Shown: positions 62,972-64,000 of the stretch, piece after piece
Layout: the number at the start of each line of letters is the position of its first letter
Numbering within the stretch: position 1 is the first letter of the stretch
DNA from: Neisseria sp. 83E34
GTDB lineage: Bacteria > Pseudomonadota > Gammaproteobacteria > Burkholderiales > Neisseriaceae
Assembly: GCF_001308015.1 (NCBI RefSeq)
Contig: NZ_LGYH01000011.1
Span: forward strand, 1 to 64,000
DNA length: 64,000 nt
Reading direction: 5' to 3'
Notes under the pieces: generated by a model
Told to the model about the DNA's origin: nothing
Database searches by the model: none
What the model saw: the letters and a program-made list of their open reading frames with translations, nothing else
Made by a program: the position numbers and the translations under genes

Positions 62972-63664
62972 ATGACGATGTTGCAACAAAATTACCAATC
63001 TGTGTTGGTGCAGATTGCAGCGGCGGAAAAAGCTGCCGAACGGCATGCCGGAAGCATACATTTGATCGCGGTGAGCAAAACGTTTCCGGCATCGGATATC
63101 CGTGAAGTTTATGCGGCGGGGCAGCGTGATTTTGGTGAAAACTATATTCAGGAGTGGTATGCCAAAACGGAAGAACTGGCGGATTTGCCTGGTTTGGTTT
63201 GGCATATTATCGGGCAGGTGCAATCGAATAAAACCAAGTTTGTGGCCGAGCGGGCGCATTGGGTGCATACCATTGATAAGTTAAAAACAGCCGAGCGGTT
63301 GAGTGCGCAAAGGCCGGAACATATGCCGCCTTTAAACGCGTGTATCGAAGTGAATGTTTCGGGAGAGGCGGCCAAGCATGGTGTGCCGCCGCAAGATGCT
63401 GTGGCGTTGGCTTTGGCGGTAAGCAAATTGCCGAACTTGAAAGTGCGTGGATTGATGTGCGTGGCAGAGGCGGATGCTGATGAAGATGAGTTGGGGCGGC
63501 AGTTTCTGTTGATGCAGGATTTGCTGAAGCAATTGCAGGCGGCTGGTTTGGAGGCTGATGTGTTATCAATGGGCATGTCTGCCGATATGCCGTTGGCAGT
63601 AGCTTGTGGTGCGACTCATGTTCGGATAGGCAGTGCGATTTTCGGTAAACGCAATTATGCTTGA
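62972..63664 (+). CDS. yggS: YggS/PLPBP family PLP-binding protein
   Basis: A 230-residue single-domain PLP carrier/homeostasis protein. The PLP lysine lies in LIAVSKTFPASDI near residue 36, with GQRDFGENYIQE, WHIIGQVQSNK, the VNVSGEAAKHG motif and SMGMSADMPLAVACGATHVRIGSAIFG at the end. GAGGTG precedes the ATG by 7 nt. In many bacteria it sits beside proC, as here, and affects amino acid and PLP balance. Confidence 0.95.
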   Translation: MTMLQQNYQSVLVQIAAAEKAAERHAGSIHLIAVSKTFPASDIREVYAAGQRDFGENYIQEWYAKTEELADLPGLVWHIIGQVQSNKTKFVAERAHWVHTIDKLKTAERLSAQRPEHMPPLNACIEVNVSGEAAKHGVPPQDAVALALAVSKLPNLKVRGLMCVAEADADEDELGRQFLLMQDLLKQLQAAGLEADVLSMGMSADMPLAVACGATHVRIGSAIFGKRNYA

Positions 63665-63674
63665 TTTTGTAGAA

Positions 63675-63705
63675 TGCCTGTCTGAAAGATAGTTTCAGAC
63701 AGGCA
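63675..63705 (+). terminator. Uptake-sequence hairpin between yggS and proC
   Basis: Exact pair (63675-63686 and 63694-63705), 7-nt loop, 10 bp after the yggS stop; proC begins about 50 bp later. Confidence 0.6.
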
Positions 63706-63757
63706 TTACGTGTACCATTTTATTTAGGAACCCTACTCTGATAGGAGTATGCAGGAT

Positions 63758-64000
63758 ATGACTATTTATTTTTTAGGCGGCGGTAATATGGCGGCTGCCA
63801 TTGTTGCCGGTTTGCATCGTAAAGGCAAACAGGGCGAAGTGCATGTGGTGAATCGTGGTGCAGAAAAGCGCGAAAAGTTGGCGGCGCTTTATGGCGTGCG
63901 TACTTCAGAAACTTTGCCGCCGTTAACGGCAGAAGATATGTTGGTGTTGGCGGTAAAACCTCAAGATATGGAAAAAGCATGCTTTGGAGTGCAGACTAAT
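63758..64000 (+). CDS. proC: Pyrroline-5-carboxylate reductase (partial, runs off the right edge)
   Basis: The first 81 codons are visible. The Rossmann start is TIYFLGGGNMAAAIVAGL, followed by VHVVNRGAEKREKLAALYGV and the VLAVKPQDM segment, all typical of ProC, which makes proline from pyrroline-5-carboxylate with NADPH. I choose the ATG at 63758, with AGGAG 10 nt upstream; an in-frame ATG at 63749 sits too close to that site. The yggS-proC order is conserved. The C terminus and catalytic residues lie outside the window. Confidence 0.9.
   Translation, partial: MTIYFLGGGNMAAAIVAGLHRKGKQGEVHVVNRGAEKREKLAALYGVRTSETLPPLTAEDMLVLAVKPQDMEKACFGVQTN

Overview
This window is chromosomal DNA from a member of the genus Neisseria. 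About 78 exact copies (hand count) of the 12-mer TGCCTGTCTGAA or its complement are scattered through it, roughly 1.2 per kb and mostly as inverted pairs just after genes. From memory, this is the DNA uptake sequence dialect of the N. wadsworthii / N. shayeganii group rather than that of the pathogenic Neisseria. The gene content is typical of Neisseria: pilT-pilU, lpxC, waaC, etfBA, comF-bioH-bioC and lptM-lysA.

Layout. 0.4-3.4 kb holds two minus-strand paralogues with DUF3616-type domains. One carries a three-helix membrane module resembling the DUF5706/PycTM effector family; this is the most unusual locus here. 3.8-8.2 kb carries an ABC exporter, an orphan membrane protein next to a foreign uptake-sequence dialect, ruvA, rlpA and trmL. 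8.2-10.5 kb is comF divergent from bioH-bioC, the two start codons overlapping. 10.7-15.1 kb has a patatin lipoprotein, prfB without the usual programmed frameshift, an NfeD/stomatin pair and a DUF4328 protein. 15.2-20.7 kb has a YecR-like lipoprotein, rsgA, cyaY, the small lptM gene joined to lysA, and DUF2288, DUF4126 and DUF2846 proteins. 20.8-31.5 kb is a minus-strand run: purB, a YdcF-like protein, a VWA lipoprotein, pncC, an MscS channel, an ankyrin lipoprotein, uvrD, a YigZ protein and ltaE. 31.6-35.2 kb has etfA, etfB, waaC and pncA, with two perfect parS-type 16-mers. 35.3-41.4 kb is trmO, prlC, an AraC/GyrI regulator, a VOC protein and a divergent LysR/LysE pair. 41.4-46.7 kb has ftsY, a 70-residue orphan, gapA, lpxC and gpmA; the 604-bp gapA-lpxC gap is AT-rich with three DnaA-box-like 9-mers. 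46.8-56.5 kb has three small exported proteins, recQ, a lipoate-ligase-like gene, ggt, an RNase II-family gene and gltX. 56.7-64 kb has an osmoprotectant/EgtU-type ABC transporter, xseB-ispA, pilU and pilT, yggS and the start of proC.

The two parS-type sites, the DnaA-box cluster, and gene content that (from memory) in N. meningitidis MC58 spans the coordinate zero point suggest the segment lies near the replication origin. No dnaA, dnaN or parAB is in view. No rRNA, tRNA, CRISPR array, prophage or intact insertion sequence was seen. Small inverted-repeat elements (about 60 and 107 bp) are present. Coordinates for CDSs include the stop codon, and starts were moved from the longest ORF where a ribosome binding site or family alignment favoured an internal codon.
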